Of a stretch of 64,000 bases of DNA, positions 45,119 to 60,100 are shown piece after piece (position 1 is the stretch's first letter; the number at the start of each line of letters is the position of its first letter). The notes under the pieces were generated by a model. The model was not told where the DNA came from and did not search any database. It worked only from the letters and a program-made list of their open reading frames with translations. This DNA is from Owenia fusiformis (Eukaryota > Annelida > Polychaeta > Sabellida > Oweniidae). The position numbers were made by a program, and so were the translations under genes. The stretch spans positions 52,035,885 to 52,099,884 of the forward strand of contig CAIIXF020000001.1 in assembly GCA_903813345.2 (NCBI GenBank), in the 5' to 3' direction.

Positions 45119-48100
45119 CTAAAGTTTCATAACATTAGCATTTTCCTCATTCAAATCTCTCTTTATTCTGTACTTTTGATGATTTGGAGATGGCTCGCTG
45201 AGATTTGTCATTGAGGTTGGTTCATCCCTGTCAATATCTTTCTTGGCTGGACTAGAATCTTTGGGTGCCTTGTAGAGAACAAGAGCCAGGATTATGAAAA
45301 TTAGAGTCAATGCTTTCCCAATGAGAGAGGTAACCATGAGATATGTACTCATGTTACCATTGTTGTATATATAACAGGAGCCTTCCCCTGCTGTTGGGGA
45401 TTCATCAGAGGCTTTCTGCCATAGCAGGCAGGTTTGGTCGATGAGAGCACCCAGTAGAATGGGGCCTGGTATGGACCCTGGAACAGAAAATTGACACTTA
45501 TATCATCTTCAAATACAGAATATATGATTTAAAGATATAATGGCAGTGCAGTTAACTTGATAAGACCATCTTGGCTCAGGTCGCATAATACGATTGCCAT
45601 GGTTGTGCCAGTACAGGTGTTCAGTACAGGTAAATTATAGTAAATTGGTAAAGTTACATGTAGAGTGGGAACTCATCTCAACCATGGTGGTTATGACTTT
45701 GATTAGCAAAGCCTGGCATGACTTGATTAAATCCAAATTGATCTGACCCATAGAAAAGACCTGAAGAAAGTTTTAATTGAAATGTCATTGTAGACTACAA
45801 GGAATTTAGTATTATGTAACTTTATGTTATACTTAGTTTTTAGCCTAACTGTAGACTTACCTAGACAGCGTATCAAGATCCACTGTATTCCAAGTGCAAA
45901 TGACCTCTGCTCCTCTGCTACACATCTGTGGAAGAATATTAAGTATTTCAGACAAACTGTTCAAATATTTCAGAGAAACGTTTCATTAAAATGAATCCTA
46001 AAGCAATTGTTATGACGTGTCGCAAAAAGGTGGCGCATTTGTTTTTTAAGGGTATCGCGTGAATGTAACTTTGATTCCCCGGATTATAAGATAATATTCT
46101 AATTAAAGTTATATATCATTTTAAAGCTGCTTCGATGAAGTTTTTAGATCAACTACACTCCGTTCACAATTCTTGTGCGTTCTTTTTTAAAAAAGAGTTT
46201 TTTACCAAAACATCTGGCAAATATGCCCTGTTGACACGTTACATTTTGAATTATTTTTCGTCTTTAAACGCTCATAACTTAAACAATATATGACTATTAT
46301 ACTTATTTTTCGTCTTGATAAAGGTAAATAGAAGTTTTATTTCAAAGGATGAATTTTAGTAAGCGTCCCATATTGTGACGTCATAGAGTTTGAAAAATAG
46401 AATCTGTTGACAGCGACCTTTTTTGCTCATTTTTTGTTACCTTCAATTTTCCAGGTGTACATTAAACAAAAAATAGGAGATCAATTTTTAATAAATCATA
46501 CATGATTATTTTGCTCCTAAACTCTAGTTTATTAATAAATAGTTGATTTTGTTCGCTAAAGTATATGTTTTCTGGAAAAGTGGAGGACGAAAGGTTTTCA
46601 AAATTCATTAAAATAGGGCTAATTTACGCCATTCGCCTATTTTCAAGCACAGCAACACGTATATTTATTTCACCTAAAATATCAATTGATTCATGTTTTA
46701 TGATGCTCCTAGCCCATTAACAATATATATATGATATCAGAGTTATTCGTCTAAAATGTTTTGAGATATAGAGGTAAATGTGGAGGACGAAAGGATTTTC
46801 ATATGTGTACATTTTTCTCAAAAACGTCACGTTCTATCATGTTAAAAGTGAGGATCCTCTGGATTACGCCACAAAATGTGTAACAATGCGTGCGCGACCC
46901 TTTTGCGACACGTCTATGCTATTATTAACAGTGACCTCAGATTTCAATCACCAGCATTCGATTCTTTTCCATTGCAGAATTTGTTCTTATTAAAATTACT
47001 GATCGGTGACCATAAAAGGCACATATTACTGTATGTGTGGGCTGTTACTAACATTTAAAATAGATCTAGACATGAAAATTGTGCGAAAAACAATTTTAAA
47101 ATCTGTTTTTGAGAACCACCTGATCCTTTCTATCAAGAAGCTTGTAGTAATTACTATACATATGATGCTCTCTTTGAGAGTTCAAAATCATCAATTAAAA
47201 ATGGTAGTTCCATTTTAAATGTTAACCACATGCGGTAATCTTATGGTAGTTCCACTTTAAAATGTTTACCACATGCAGTTCTTGTGTCTCATGGTAGTTC
47301 TACTTTGAAATGTTTACCAAATGCAGTTACTGTGTCTCATGGTAGTTCTACTTTGAAATGTTTACCAAATGCAGTTACTGTGTCTCATGGTAGTTCCACT
47401 TTAAAATGTTTACCACATGCAGTTACTGTGTCTCATGGTAGTTCCACTTTAAAATGTTTACCAAATGCAGTTACTGTGTCTCATGGTAGTTCCACTTTAA
47501 AATGTTTACCACATGCAGTTACTGTGTCTCATGATATTTACACTTTAAAATGTTTACCACATGCAGTTACTGTGTCTCATGGTAGTTCCACTTTAAAATG
47601 TTTACCAAATGCAGTAACTGTGTCTCATGGTAGTTCCACTTTAAAATGTTTACCACATGCAGTTACTGTGTCTCATGATATTTACACTTTAAAATGTTTA
47701 CCACATGCAGTTACTGTGTCTCATGGTAGTTCCACTTTAAAATATTTACCACATGTAGTAAGTGTGTCTCATGGTAGTTCCACTTTGAAATGTTTACCAC
47801 ATGCAGTTACAGTGTCTCATGGTAGTTCCACTTTAAAATGTTTACCAAATGCAGTTACTGTGTCTCATGGTAGTTCCACTTTAAAATGTTTACCACATGC
47901 AGTTACTGTGTCTCATGGTAGTTCCACTTTAAAATGTTTACCACATGTAGTTACTGTGTCTCATGATATTTCCACTTTAAAATGTTTACCACATGCAGTT
48001 ACTGTGTCTCATGGTAGTTCCACTTTAAAATGTTTACCACATGTAGTAACTGTGTCTCATGGTAGTTCCACTTTGAAATGTTTACCACATGCAGTTACAG

Positions 48101-51100
48101 TGTCTCATGATATTTCCACTTTAAAATGTTTACCACATGTAGTAACTGTGTCTCATGATATTTCCACTTTAAAATGTTTACCACATGCAGTTACAGTGTC
48201 TCGTAGTAGTTCCACTTTAAAATGTTTACCACATGCGGTAATCTTATGGTAGTTCCAGTTAAAAATGTAACCACATACTGATTTATCTCACCTGAGTGTA
48301 CATGAGAGAGCAGGCATAGTAGTCATGAATGTGAAGAATATTATCAAGGCAAATACAGGCAGGAAGACATAAAGCATGATACAGTCACTGGCACACTTTC
48401 CCTCAGTTACTTCTGTGGTAATGTTGCCACTGCTCAAGGTGAGGCTGCTGTTACTGGTAGCCAAACAACTACAGTTAAGGTATGTCTGGAATATAGGAGG
48501 ATAGATGAAATATGTAAAATGGGCTAAGTAGAGTCGATGGGGTAAAACAAATTGGGACTAGGGTACATGCATTACAGAATATAATCATATAGGTACTACT
48601 GGGCCCATTGGTAGGTGTTCAATATATTTTTTGAGATCAGATACATCTTTATTGTGAAATTTCATGCCTATTTTATTGTTTCAATGTTAACTGATTTGAT
48701 GTAATTTAAAAAAAATATAAGTGGACATAAAAGATATATGAGGGGGATCAATAAGAAATAGAACAACAAAAAAATGATAAACAGACCTTTCCAATAAACA
48801 CTGTCACCTTTTGGTATATCAAAGAAGCTATAATATAGATTGTCGCAATTTTTTGTAAAAATAGGATATACTGGATTAACCTATTGCTATTGATATGTAT
48901 AGGGGCTCCCTAGTACAACCTATGACATCACCAATCTAACCAATATTTCAAAGCTTCTTTGATGTACCAAAGGGTGGCAAATTTTTTGGAAAGGTATATT
49001 GGCTTGACAAGATCTTCACAACTTATTGATCACCCCATGTTACTTTTAACCCAGACCAATAAAGTGAAACCTGTAAAGTAGAACAGCTGTAGAAGTGGAA
49101 CACTTCAGAGTCCCAAGACCAACCGACTTAATGTTAAAAGAGCCTCTGAAAGTGGAACACATCCAAAGTAGAACACCTAAAGGTATGAAAGGTGTTCCAC
49201 TTACACAGGTTTTACTGTACTAGTATAGTGAACCAGTACACCATGAGAAGACACTTGCTTCTTAGAATCAGAGATCCAAGCTAACTAAATGAGGACCTAT
49301 TTATATAGTACAGTTTGATATCAGTATATCATGCATATCACCACCGTCTTGTTACTATATGGTACCTTACCAACAGATCAGATTGCTTAAATATAATTTA
49401 AGATATTTAAAATCATGGCATTCAATCTTATACTGAGCTATCATTCTCACCCTACAGTAGTTCAATAAGCTTTAAATTCTGAATTCCTCAGTATAAAGAA
49501 AAATTCCTTTGCAAACATACATGAGGAGTTAATGAATAATGAAGGCAATAGAAATGTCATACTTTTGAGCCTTCCTTTATGGCAGTGCAGCCAGCATAGC
49601 ATGGGGAGAAGTACATCTTTTTGTTGGACCCACACACTGGATTATACCTCTCTCTAACACAATTACAACCAGTGTTACATGTAGAGTTCAGGTTGATATC
49701 TTCTGGAGAGAACTCACTGGAAATTAATATTCAACAATTAAGAGTTTAGGCGCTCATAATCATTTTGGTCATGTGATGCCAAAATATACTTTATTTTGTG
49801 TAACCCGAAGTTCATACATCAAAACATACTTGAAAAAATATATTATGTCATCTCCAAACGGAGATAATATATCATATTCAAGTCAGGTGGACAACCCTTT
49901 ATATGAATGAAATATGAGTTTGATAACTGCTTAACCCAGAACAGGATAATTAAACAGGCTTATGTTAATGTATCAATTATAATTCAATTTTAACGGTGTT
50001 GTGCACATTTTTCCCAAATATAAATATGCATCATTCTACATAAATTACAACAGTATTTAACAACATATCATTTCCATAAACACATCTTCTTAAGTTGCAC
50101 ATTGGTGTAGTCAAGCAACAATAGATCACATACTTATACTTAAATTAATAGATGTCACTACCATACAGCGTTCAAGTCCCCTTAATTCGTTTGATGCCAA
50201 AAAGCAATCAGCGATTGCCTAATAATAGGTCTTTTTGCTTCTATTCAAGATGCCACTCTTTTTTCAATTTTCTCCTGCTCCCAGTGTTCTTTAGTGATCT
50301 TTATGTACATACCAGATCAAAGAGTCAATCCTTACCTCATGCCATTGTTATAACTTGTATTAATCCCACTGAACGGAATGTCATTGCACTGAATGAAGAA
50401 TATAAGTAACAGGAGGAGAGATATGGACGAAGTTATGCAGCACATCTTGATTATACCCCTGCACTTCAGTTTGAGCTTTTTCACCAAATAGCCACCAAAT
50501 AACGTACCTCCACCCCCAGCTGGGATAGTGGCAAACCCTGGAAAACAGGTGGTTAATTCATTAATATGTTTATGTAATAATTCAGATACTGTTAATAATA
50601 CAGATTTCTATTTGACTGTATTTCATAATCATATCATTTGATTATCTGTGATTTTGGTTGATCAATAAATAGAACACTGTACACTGGGAGTTAAAATAGA
50701 TGGCAGCACTAGTACAAAAAATATAGGTAGTAAAATGACTTCAAAAGTATGTACGACACTTTCTCAGAAGGCATCAAGCAAACAAAAACAACCATGACAA
50801 CATTTCTTCATTAACAACCTAAAGCTGAATGAAGTTTGAAATTCTTATATGCTTTTCTTGGTTGTAAATAACGCATGATGGCCAATGCTATACACTTGAC
50901 ATACTTCTGTCCTTGAATCAACACTGAGCCTCTCTTAACTATTGTTAAGAGGTTTTTGTTTGCCATTTGTACTACAGATACAATGTACTGTAATATGCAT
51001 AGTAAAATAACATAAATCATTAAGACTGTAAGAGGTTTTTGTTTGACATTTGTTCTTTCTACATATACAATGTACTGTAATATGCGAATCAAAACTACAT

Positions 51101-54100
51101 ATTAAATCAACCTTCAGATTCTTTTTTGATTCATAAAAAGGGAAGTAGATAATATTCAAAAGTGATTTACACCAATACAATCTTGTTACCTTGTCCTAAG
51201 TCAACAATTCTCTATGGCTTATTGAAACAAGGCATTAACATGCAAAATGTCACCACATGCCATTGGTTATAGACACCAACAGCTGAACAACAATTACCAA
51301 CTGTTAAACACCAACCACTAAATGCCATCCACAAAAAAAGTTGGAGACAATATGTCCCCACTTGTGGTGGTGACATAATAAAATATTTACACATAGCGAG
51401 GCAAGGTGTGTCTGATTCCAACCAATCCGAACACAGTATTTCACATATGGAACAGTGTGTGAAATAATCAATAACACACTCAAGGTCACTAGTTAAACAG
51501 TTGTCATGGGGATGAATGGACTTTTCACATTGGATTTGATGACTTGCCAACTTGAACCTTGCAAAAAAGACATTGAAAATGTGTTCTTTTAGTAATTTCA
51601 TTCTTTTGAGATGATTTTGTAGAAAATATTTTGCAATGTGTGATAAGAATTTAAGCCCAAGACTCAATGCATTGTGGCTGCTTCATTCCACTCAGATGTT
51701 GTTTTCTAAACTTTGCATTCCTGTTGTGCAGTCATGCAAAGATTTGGAAACAACATCTTCATGGAATGGTTCAGCACACAATGCAAGGCTTAAATCCTTA
51801 AATACAAAATCAACAAAATAACAACATAAACACATGACAAATTGTCACCACCTGGGTGCAATCAGATAAGTGCCCAATCAGTCACAAAAAGCAAACAATC
51901 AAAGTCAGAAACATTTTTGAAATGTATATTGTGATTAAAATAGGAAGATAATCTGAAGTAGCATTTTGGAAAGTATACTAATAGGATATCTCTGTTCCCA
52001 CATGGGGGAGGAGTAGTCGCGATACCGCAAAAATCCCAGGGTCTAAAAATTTCCTGGTGAGAACCTTGATGAATAAAACTAACCCACTTAACCACTTAAA
52101 TTAACTTAATAAAAACATAAAACTTACCCACTAACATGCCTGCCCATGAGGCTGATATACTGAATTGGGATTCAATGAACTTTGGAATGAATGCTGTGAA
52201 GCCACTGACTAGTAATGCTAAAATGATAAATGAGGAATATATAATTAGTCATCAAAATTCAGCAAAAGCATAATTTTCTTATGCTGCTACAGATGCAATG
52301 ACTGTATTTGACAAGATTAACTGGTTTACCAACATACAGATATTTGTACAATTAATGTAATAAATATAAGTTGTTCATTTACTTTATTCATCAACTTAAA
52401 GAGAGAATCAGATCTAGCGAGCAGCCTAACAAAAAATTGTTTCAATTTTAGAATATTTCTGACTAATGTCATTCCTTTTCATGTCTATTTTCTAAAAATC
52501 CTCAAAGTGCACACTTTATTTCAGGAAAACTAAAGATTTTTACAATAATGTATTATCTTTCTATAAGAATGGTTACCATTCTTATTATTTGGGAGAATTT
52601 AAACATTTTTAACCCATTTTTGAACTTTGAATCCATAATAACTTCACCAATTTATAACATATCGTGAATCTTTTTGGAGAAATTGTATTTGAGATTGTAC
52701 AGAATATATTGGTATGTCAATTGTACATGTTGTTTGTAATTTTGTCACCCCTATAGATCTGATTCTGCCTTTAATTATAACATCATGACTGGTTTTACTA
52801 ATAACAGGCTCAGAATTATGAAACTGGTTTTAGTGTTTTCCTTTGTGTTACCTGTACATTTTTAGATAAACTATGATCAATAAATCGATAAAGAGACATC
52901 TTCATACCATACCTTCTGTTGCTCCACTTAGGCAGAGGAACATAAATGTTGGATTAGTGAGCAATATCTTTAATGAGACAGGAAAATCTTTAATGCTCAT
53001 ACCAAACCCTGGCTGGGAAGTGGCAGACTCCGAACCTTTATACACTTCTGATACCTTTTCTGCACGGATTTGAGCACTTCCTAAGAAAATGAAGAAAAAT
53101 AGTTAAGTCATTGCCAAAAAGTCATTAACATTGCTGATGGCGAGGGTATTTAGACAGTCATTTCAATAACCATGAGCATTTTCTCACCATAAATACAACA
53201 TATTCAAAATGTTTTCCAATCCTCCAAATATTATTAACCCAACTCTCTGAATATCCATGCAAAGACCCTACCTTAACAGACCTTAAAAAGATCTTTGAAT
53301 GAGAATTTTTGAGAGGTGGATTGATATTTCTAGGACTACCTCAGACAAATTATTTTAATAAAAATGTTGTATATATGATCATAGGAGTGACTTTCTTAAA
53401 TCATCTGCCAGACAACATCTGGTTCATACACAGGCTTAGAAAACTCTGATCTACACATATTTGCAAAAATCGTCAACTAAATTTTATTTAGAGGAAGAAA
53501 AAAATTAGTTCCCAACCCTGATGAATTAGCTATGCAGGCCAGGGAAGTAATATTCATAGATACATACATGTGCACCATAATCAATATATGAGAACTAATA
53601 ACTAAATACATTAACACGTACATACTTCATTTTAATCAATATTTCAATTCATATCATCATATAGCTCAGTAATATACACAAAGCATGGCTACACATAGAT
53701 GAATATCACGTAAAGTCAAACCTTGAATTATTTTTCAATATTGTTTCATATTTTCCCTTGTTATGTTGTATTCCCCTCTTAATGTGAACACTTGTCAGTA
53801 CAAGCAGTGTTCACCAAGTTTCATTGTATATTTCTGATTCTAATATGATACGTGACGTCACACTGGCTAGAACAATTGATTTATTGGTCTACATAGGAAT
53901 ATGTATGACCACTAAAATTCTTAAATGCAAATAGTTGTGTTTCTTGTCTGTTTATCATATTAGAATCGTAACAAAGACCTCGATCTTATGATTTATGTCA
54001 AATATATGACCTCAAATCTTATTCTGGCCATTGCCAAAGACCTCAATCGCTACACGATTTCGGTCTTTTAACAATGAACAGAATAAAATTTTCGGTCATA

Positions 54101-57100
54101 TATTACGCCATAAGTCATAGAATCTCGGTCTTTATTCTTAAGTATTGTACTCACCTGGGAGGGATTTAGGGAAGCCACATAATGGTAAGGCAATAGCTAA
54201 TGCCAAAACTCCACTTATTAGAAAGCCCATCCACCAACAACCAACCCACTTAGGGTCTCCTGGTTCTATTGTAATGCTGAAATGGAAGAGATTCTCATAA
54301 TTTTCATTCTCCATGTTATCGATACACCAGGTGCAGGCTTTTGTCAATTTTAGTACAAACATTATTCTAATTGAATTTGGAATTTAACGATTTTAAACTT
54401 TTTAGTTGTAACTGGGCAGCATTGAATTATTGGAGGTAAATCTGGGAGATACAGATTCATAAAACTTGCTACCCCAAAGAGATGGGGAGAGCCCTTTGGA
54501 GTTTCAGTTCTGGTAAAATGATAACAACTGACCAACTTTGTGCTTTCTTTTGTTTCTTCTTCACATCATGTACCAGGTCAATGTAATCTTTAATTTCATG
54601 TACTGTATAGTGTTAAATTGATCAGTTAGTAATCATTTAACATATCAGACACATCTCGTATATATTATTACCTTGATAAAGTTGTGGCCCCAACATCTGT
54701 CCAGATACCCAGCAACTGACTGCCTGCTACATAGCCCACTGCAGGCCCCACTATAGCTAGTGCATAAAATAAACCTACAAAGAGAAATAGATATTTATTA
54801 AGAAGTGATGTCTCTTTATCTTAATCTATATGCTTAAGTGTTGTTTTCAGCAGCTGATGATAGTTTATTGAGGCTATTAAGGAGCATGCTTGAGTTATTC
54901 AAATATTCCTGATTCTTGAAGAGGGTCCCATGTTGAACCTAAATACTTTAACACTCAAGGCATATCTAACACATGTCTTTATCAAGCAAACAGGTCTAAT
55001 TCTTTTTAAAAAATTGACAATTTTCTGAAAATAAAATCTTTTTCAAAAACAAGGCCAGTCTAAAGCCCAACTCATTTGTAATTTTATATATTTATTGCAT
55101 TGATAAGCGAAGGAAGGCTGAGAAGAGAGCAGGTGAGACCACTTACCTATATAAACAGGAGCTACTTTTGCCTTGAGATTTTCATCGAGATATGTGACAC
55201 CTAAAGTATATAGTGGTGCTGCACCGGCACCATGGAATAGCTGGCCAAGAACAAACACTAAGCGGTACATGGAAAGACTCTCTGTCGAGGCACTAGTGGT
55301 AGAGTTACTGGAAAAAAATGCATCTGGAATAATAAGAAAAACATCTGAATTTTTAAGATATGTTTATTTTTTGACATGAAGTCAATTTTCCACTGTTTCT
55401 TTATTTATTTTATTTTATTTTTTATTTTTTTTTTTATTCCTTCATTCTTATTATTATGTACATGTAAATGTAAATATAAATATGTACATGTAAATGTACT
55501 GCAATTAATAATATAATAAAATTTACGTAAACAAAAAAATACACTTATAGTTATGTTGTAAATGTATGTTGACTAAATGAATGTTGAATAAAATTGCAAT
55601 TGTTGTTGATTGATAAAAGAATGAGTAAGAATTAAAAGTGTATGTAAAACCAATGCAAGTTTCTTTATTTTACTGATTCACAGATACCAGATTTTTTCAA
55701 TAACAATGTTTTGCAGTGGCTTCGTATCATTTTGATGGTTTATAGCTGTTGTATTGATATCTAATATGGCCTTTTGTGCTTCATTATATTCAGAACAGTT
55801 TAGACTACAATAAAATAGCAGAAATATTTTTTTATCATGTAATCTTCCTTAATGAAATAAATCTATTGAGAGAAGTTACAGCACACGACAAGAACAATTT
55901 AAGAAAAATATATTGATAAAAATTTAAGAAAGATATCTATTTCCTTACCATCGTCTAAGCATACATTATCTGCCACAGTTTCATATTTGTATATACTAGT
56001 TGTGAAGTGGGGCAAAGCAAATATAAATGATCCCAGGGCCAGCAGAATCATTCCTCCTCCCAGCCACATGGGCTTGTGGCCACTAGGCCTACCTAAAACA
56101 AAAAATATAATATACAGGGTGTCAAATAAATATGTTCTCCCCTTAGCTCTAACATCCACGTAATGTAATATTTATTTTACACCCTGTACATAGTTAAGTA
56201 CTCTGGATGCACCACATAATCTAGGCATACATGAGGTAGCAGATGCATCATATAGTTGCTAGTCTATTATATTTCTGTGTCTAATGTGCTCCTTAGATTT
56301 AGTACATACAGTAAAACCTGCATACAGTGAACACCTATGGGGTCACAAAATTTGTTCACTGTAGGTAGGTATTCATTACAAAGATAAGTTTAAGTTAGAA
56401 GAGTATGTGCAGAAGAAAGGTGTCCACGAGAGACAGGTGTTCACTAGAGAGAGGTTTTCACTAAGACAGGTTTTACTGTATTCTTAAATGTTATCTTAAC
56501 CTAGTCATCTTATGTGGTATAAAATGTCTCTTATTCAAATGCATAGAGGCTCACCAATTTTGTAGCAACATTAATAGTTGGCTGTTTGTTGAAATATTTT
56601 GAGTTATTACATGTTGTTTTGCTTGATTTAAAATGTTTTAAATAATTCATTCAATATAATTGGCCTCCTGAAACATTCTCATAGTAAAACTCATAGATCA
56701 ACACATTTCAAATGATAGTATAATCATGATATCATTTAAATAATATTGAAAACCCTGTTATTGCAATTTACACAATTTTGATCATTTAAAAGGAAACTGC
56801 TTTTCATAAATATTTAGTATTTTTATGGTTGTCTAGTCTACCCCTCATTTTTTCTGAATGTAAGTAATTCAATCCCTGCTCTAATACACATATCGACCAT
56901 TCACAAGGACACACGGAGAGCTTTCACAGTTGATTAGGCTCAGAGTTATTGGAAATGATTACGATCAATTTTGTACGACATGATGAACCATTCTAGCATA
57001 CTAAACAGGCCGAGTTGAAGATATAAATTCTAAAAGTAGAGGTTATGATAAACCATGTAAAACAAGAGTACAAATTAGACTTAAGGGACTTTTTGAATTA

Positions 57101-60100
57101 CCCAATTGTGACATCATAATTGCATAGACTGCTTGAGGAGCTCATTGCCATTTTCATCCAAAAATGAATATATCGAAAAAAAATCAAAATAACCTGTAAT
57201 TTGTCCCATCAATATTTTGTTACAAGAACATTCTTTTCTGTAAATATAAGAGCTTGAAAAATTAACTGCAAATGCACCTTAAAAAGTGCACATGTCTACT
57301 TACTAATAATATTGTGTAGTTGGTTAATTTAGAAAAGAAACTTTGTATACATGTTTGTCAATAGTGCCAATTGCAGGCTTCTATAAATGAGCCTCGCCAT
57401 AGGAAAATCATTCTTATCACAAAAATTTAAATTGTGCTACAGAGCCAAAATGTGTCCAAGATTAAACAAGGCACTAACGTGACAAAATGTCACCACCTAG
57501 TTGCTAACAATATTATGAGTTCTAATCTTAAGTCAACTTCTGAGAACTTGTAGCCAATCTTGAAATGAATAAAAAATTAGTCAATTTGAAGCAAGTTGAA
57601 AAATAGCTTTTCGACCTTGAGAAGTAGCTCAAAATATCAGATCTAAAGTCAAATTTGAACTTCTAAGAAGTTGTAGATGATTTTGAAAAAAGTTGGTGAA
57701 TTTGAAGCAAGTTGAAAAAAGATCTTTTTGACTTTTTTTTTACCTTGAGAAGGTCATTGAAGATCAAATCTCAAATCTAAAGTCGGATTTGAACTTCTGA
57801 GAACTAGTATGTGCTTTTTGAAGTCAGTTTAAACAATACTAAGTTATTGGAAGTTATAAGAATCTGTTAAAGATGCCTACCACCGAATGCCAGATGCCAA
57901 CTGGTGAATCCCAGATGCCAACCACCATCACAAAAAGTTGGATACCATAACAATATGTCACCACTTTAGGTGGTGACATAATAAACAACTTTTGCTTATC
58001 CAAAGAGAGCACTACAACATTTTCCAAAAGGAAATATCTAAATCTGAATTCCATCAAACCCTGGTAGACAGAAATAAGATTTTGTTTTTCCTTTCATCTC
58101 ATAAAAAGATTATGGCGTATATACTAACTCAAAATACGTACAAGGGAAATCCTATTTTTCACTTTGGAGAATTTAGACAAGATACTACCCCATAAAGATA
58201 TCATTCATCTATTTTACATATCATTTGGGATAGTAGATCTCATAACAAATGGCTGCTTAATTGAAAATATTGCTTGAAAATTATACCCTGATGCTCAATA
58301 GAACCAAAAGCTTCGAAAAAGTCTAATGATTTATGAATGTTAACAGCATAAATGGTGTAATAATGGAGGCTATGTCGCTTTCATATATTATATTCCAAGT
58401 TGTGCTTGAGATTTATGGATATTCATAATACTACAAAAGTGCAATCTGGAATCTTTTGCTAAAAACAGAGCAGAGGGGGTCAGACAACTTTATAAAGTAA
58501 TGTAGCTAGACTAAAGGTTTATATAAGGTATGAAATACCCTATTATCGCCCATATATTTACTGTTCACAAATCTCTAAAGATTTTTTAATTTGAGATATC
58601 TCCTCTAGGAGAAATTGGGAGTTTTGTGCATTTATAAGAGAGACTACGGTATGATGCAAAGTAAGAGGAAATAGTTGTACTATCACACTGGAGTGCACAA
58701 AAAAATCAAACTGAAGGTAAACCATCTGACATTTCAAAATGGTCAAAATTGTATGAGCTTGTTGCATATACATGAAGTTCCATTGTCATCTCTCGAGCTG
58801 GGACAAATAGTATACATTTTTCAGCTGTGAACATATTTCCAGTTCATCTGAGAAAACAACACCAAAGGAAGTAGTGCACTCTCCATTATGCCAAAAATGC
58901 ATTAATGACCGGCAATTTTCCCTGGGAAATTAGATTTCGTTCAGTTCTCGTTTCTTCAGCCCTGGGCATTAACGGTGGTAATAATACTAATCATAGATAC
59001 TAGTATTCCGTAATTCTGCGGCGTGGACGGAATTTGACAAAACTTCAATTTTTTGCAGAATCCCTGATTTTCATGAAAATCCCGCGGAATTACCAGAATT
59101 TCCAGAAATTACATATTTTACGATCTCCTACCTTTGCGGGATATTTGAAGAGTGTCTATTTATGTCCAACAATCAATCATTATTGAGTACAAGTACGATT
59201 TCACCGTGAAATTCAACATTCTATCACGTTTAAATTTGCTAAAGCGAGTTCGCTAATGACGCGCAGTTCTTACCTAGAAAGTAGCTGACTTCCGTTTCCG
59301 TTGCTACGTCAATTTTCATCGTTTTAAAAGATTGCAGAATTTGGACTTTTTTTGAAAATTTGTGCAGAATTTCGATTTTCTCCTTGCAGAATTTGCTTTT
59401 TTTCTTGCAGAATTTTTTGCAGAATTTTGATAATAACATCATTTCTGCGGGCAATATTATAAGTTATTGAATGACTTGAAGTGCAATACAGGATATATTC
59501 TGCTCTAGAAATTCTGTATTGGAACGAGCGAGATGAAGTCGAGTGCCAATACAGAATATTGAGAGCAGAATATATCCTGTATTGCACTTCAAATCATTCT
59601 ATAACGTTTTTATTGTGTGATCCTCTGTATTGCTACTGAGAATGTCCCCTCCGTACCAATATTTTCTGCCTCAGTAGCAATACAGATTGGTACAGCACAA
59701 GAACTGATCAATCAGAAGGCTTCATTTTACAGATCATATGATAAAGTGAAATATTGTACCTTTGGCCTTTGGCCCTCGGTCCAATATCACACTATATTGC
59801 CTTTCGAAATGACGTTATTGTACTATTTTTGTGATAATGAATGAAAACCATTGGCCTCTATTGGGATATGCTGATATCCTCATGTTAAGTCAATGACACA
59901 GCCCTATGTAAGTCAATTCAACCTTACTGAACTAAATGATCCCTATCTGGCAGCCTATGTGTGCCCGAGCATTCTATTCTTCATGTTACACCTAAGAATG
60001 ATTCATTTTGACCATGGAGGTATATGCCAATTATCGCACCTCTTCCTTTGAATCATTTAGAGACATATCAAGTCCAATGCATATACATGTACATGTAGGC

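Noticed and set aside
47284-48252. A 322-aa plus-strand frame made of 16-residue repeats, as a protein-coding gene
   Set aside because: It is the direct product of a 48-bp minisatellite whose length is divisible by three. It is antisense inside an intron, has no promoter or flanking exons, and synonymous changes are not favoured over others.
42660-48262. CRISPR-like arrays at the two regular repeat regions
   Set aside because: The repeats are contiguous minisatellites without unique spacers, and the genome is eukaryotic.
57992-58195. A frame resembling the C-terminal tail of a LINE reverse transcriptase ([15 protein letters not shown])
   Set aside because: Only a vague resemblance over about 20 residues, with no reverse-transcriptase motifs upstream; too weak to call.
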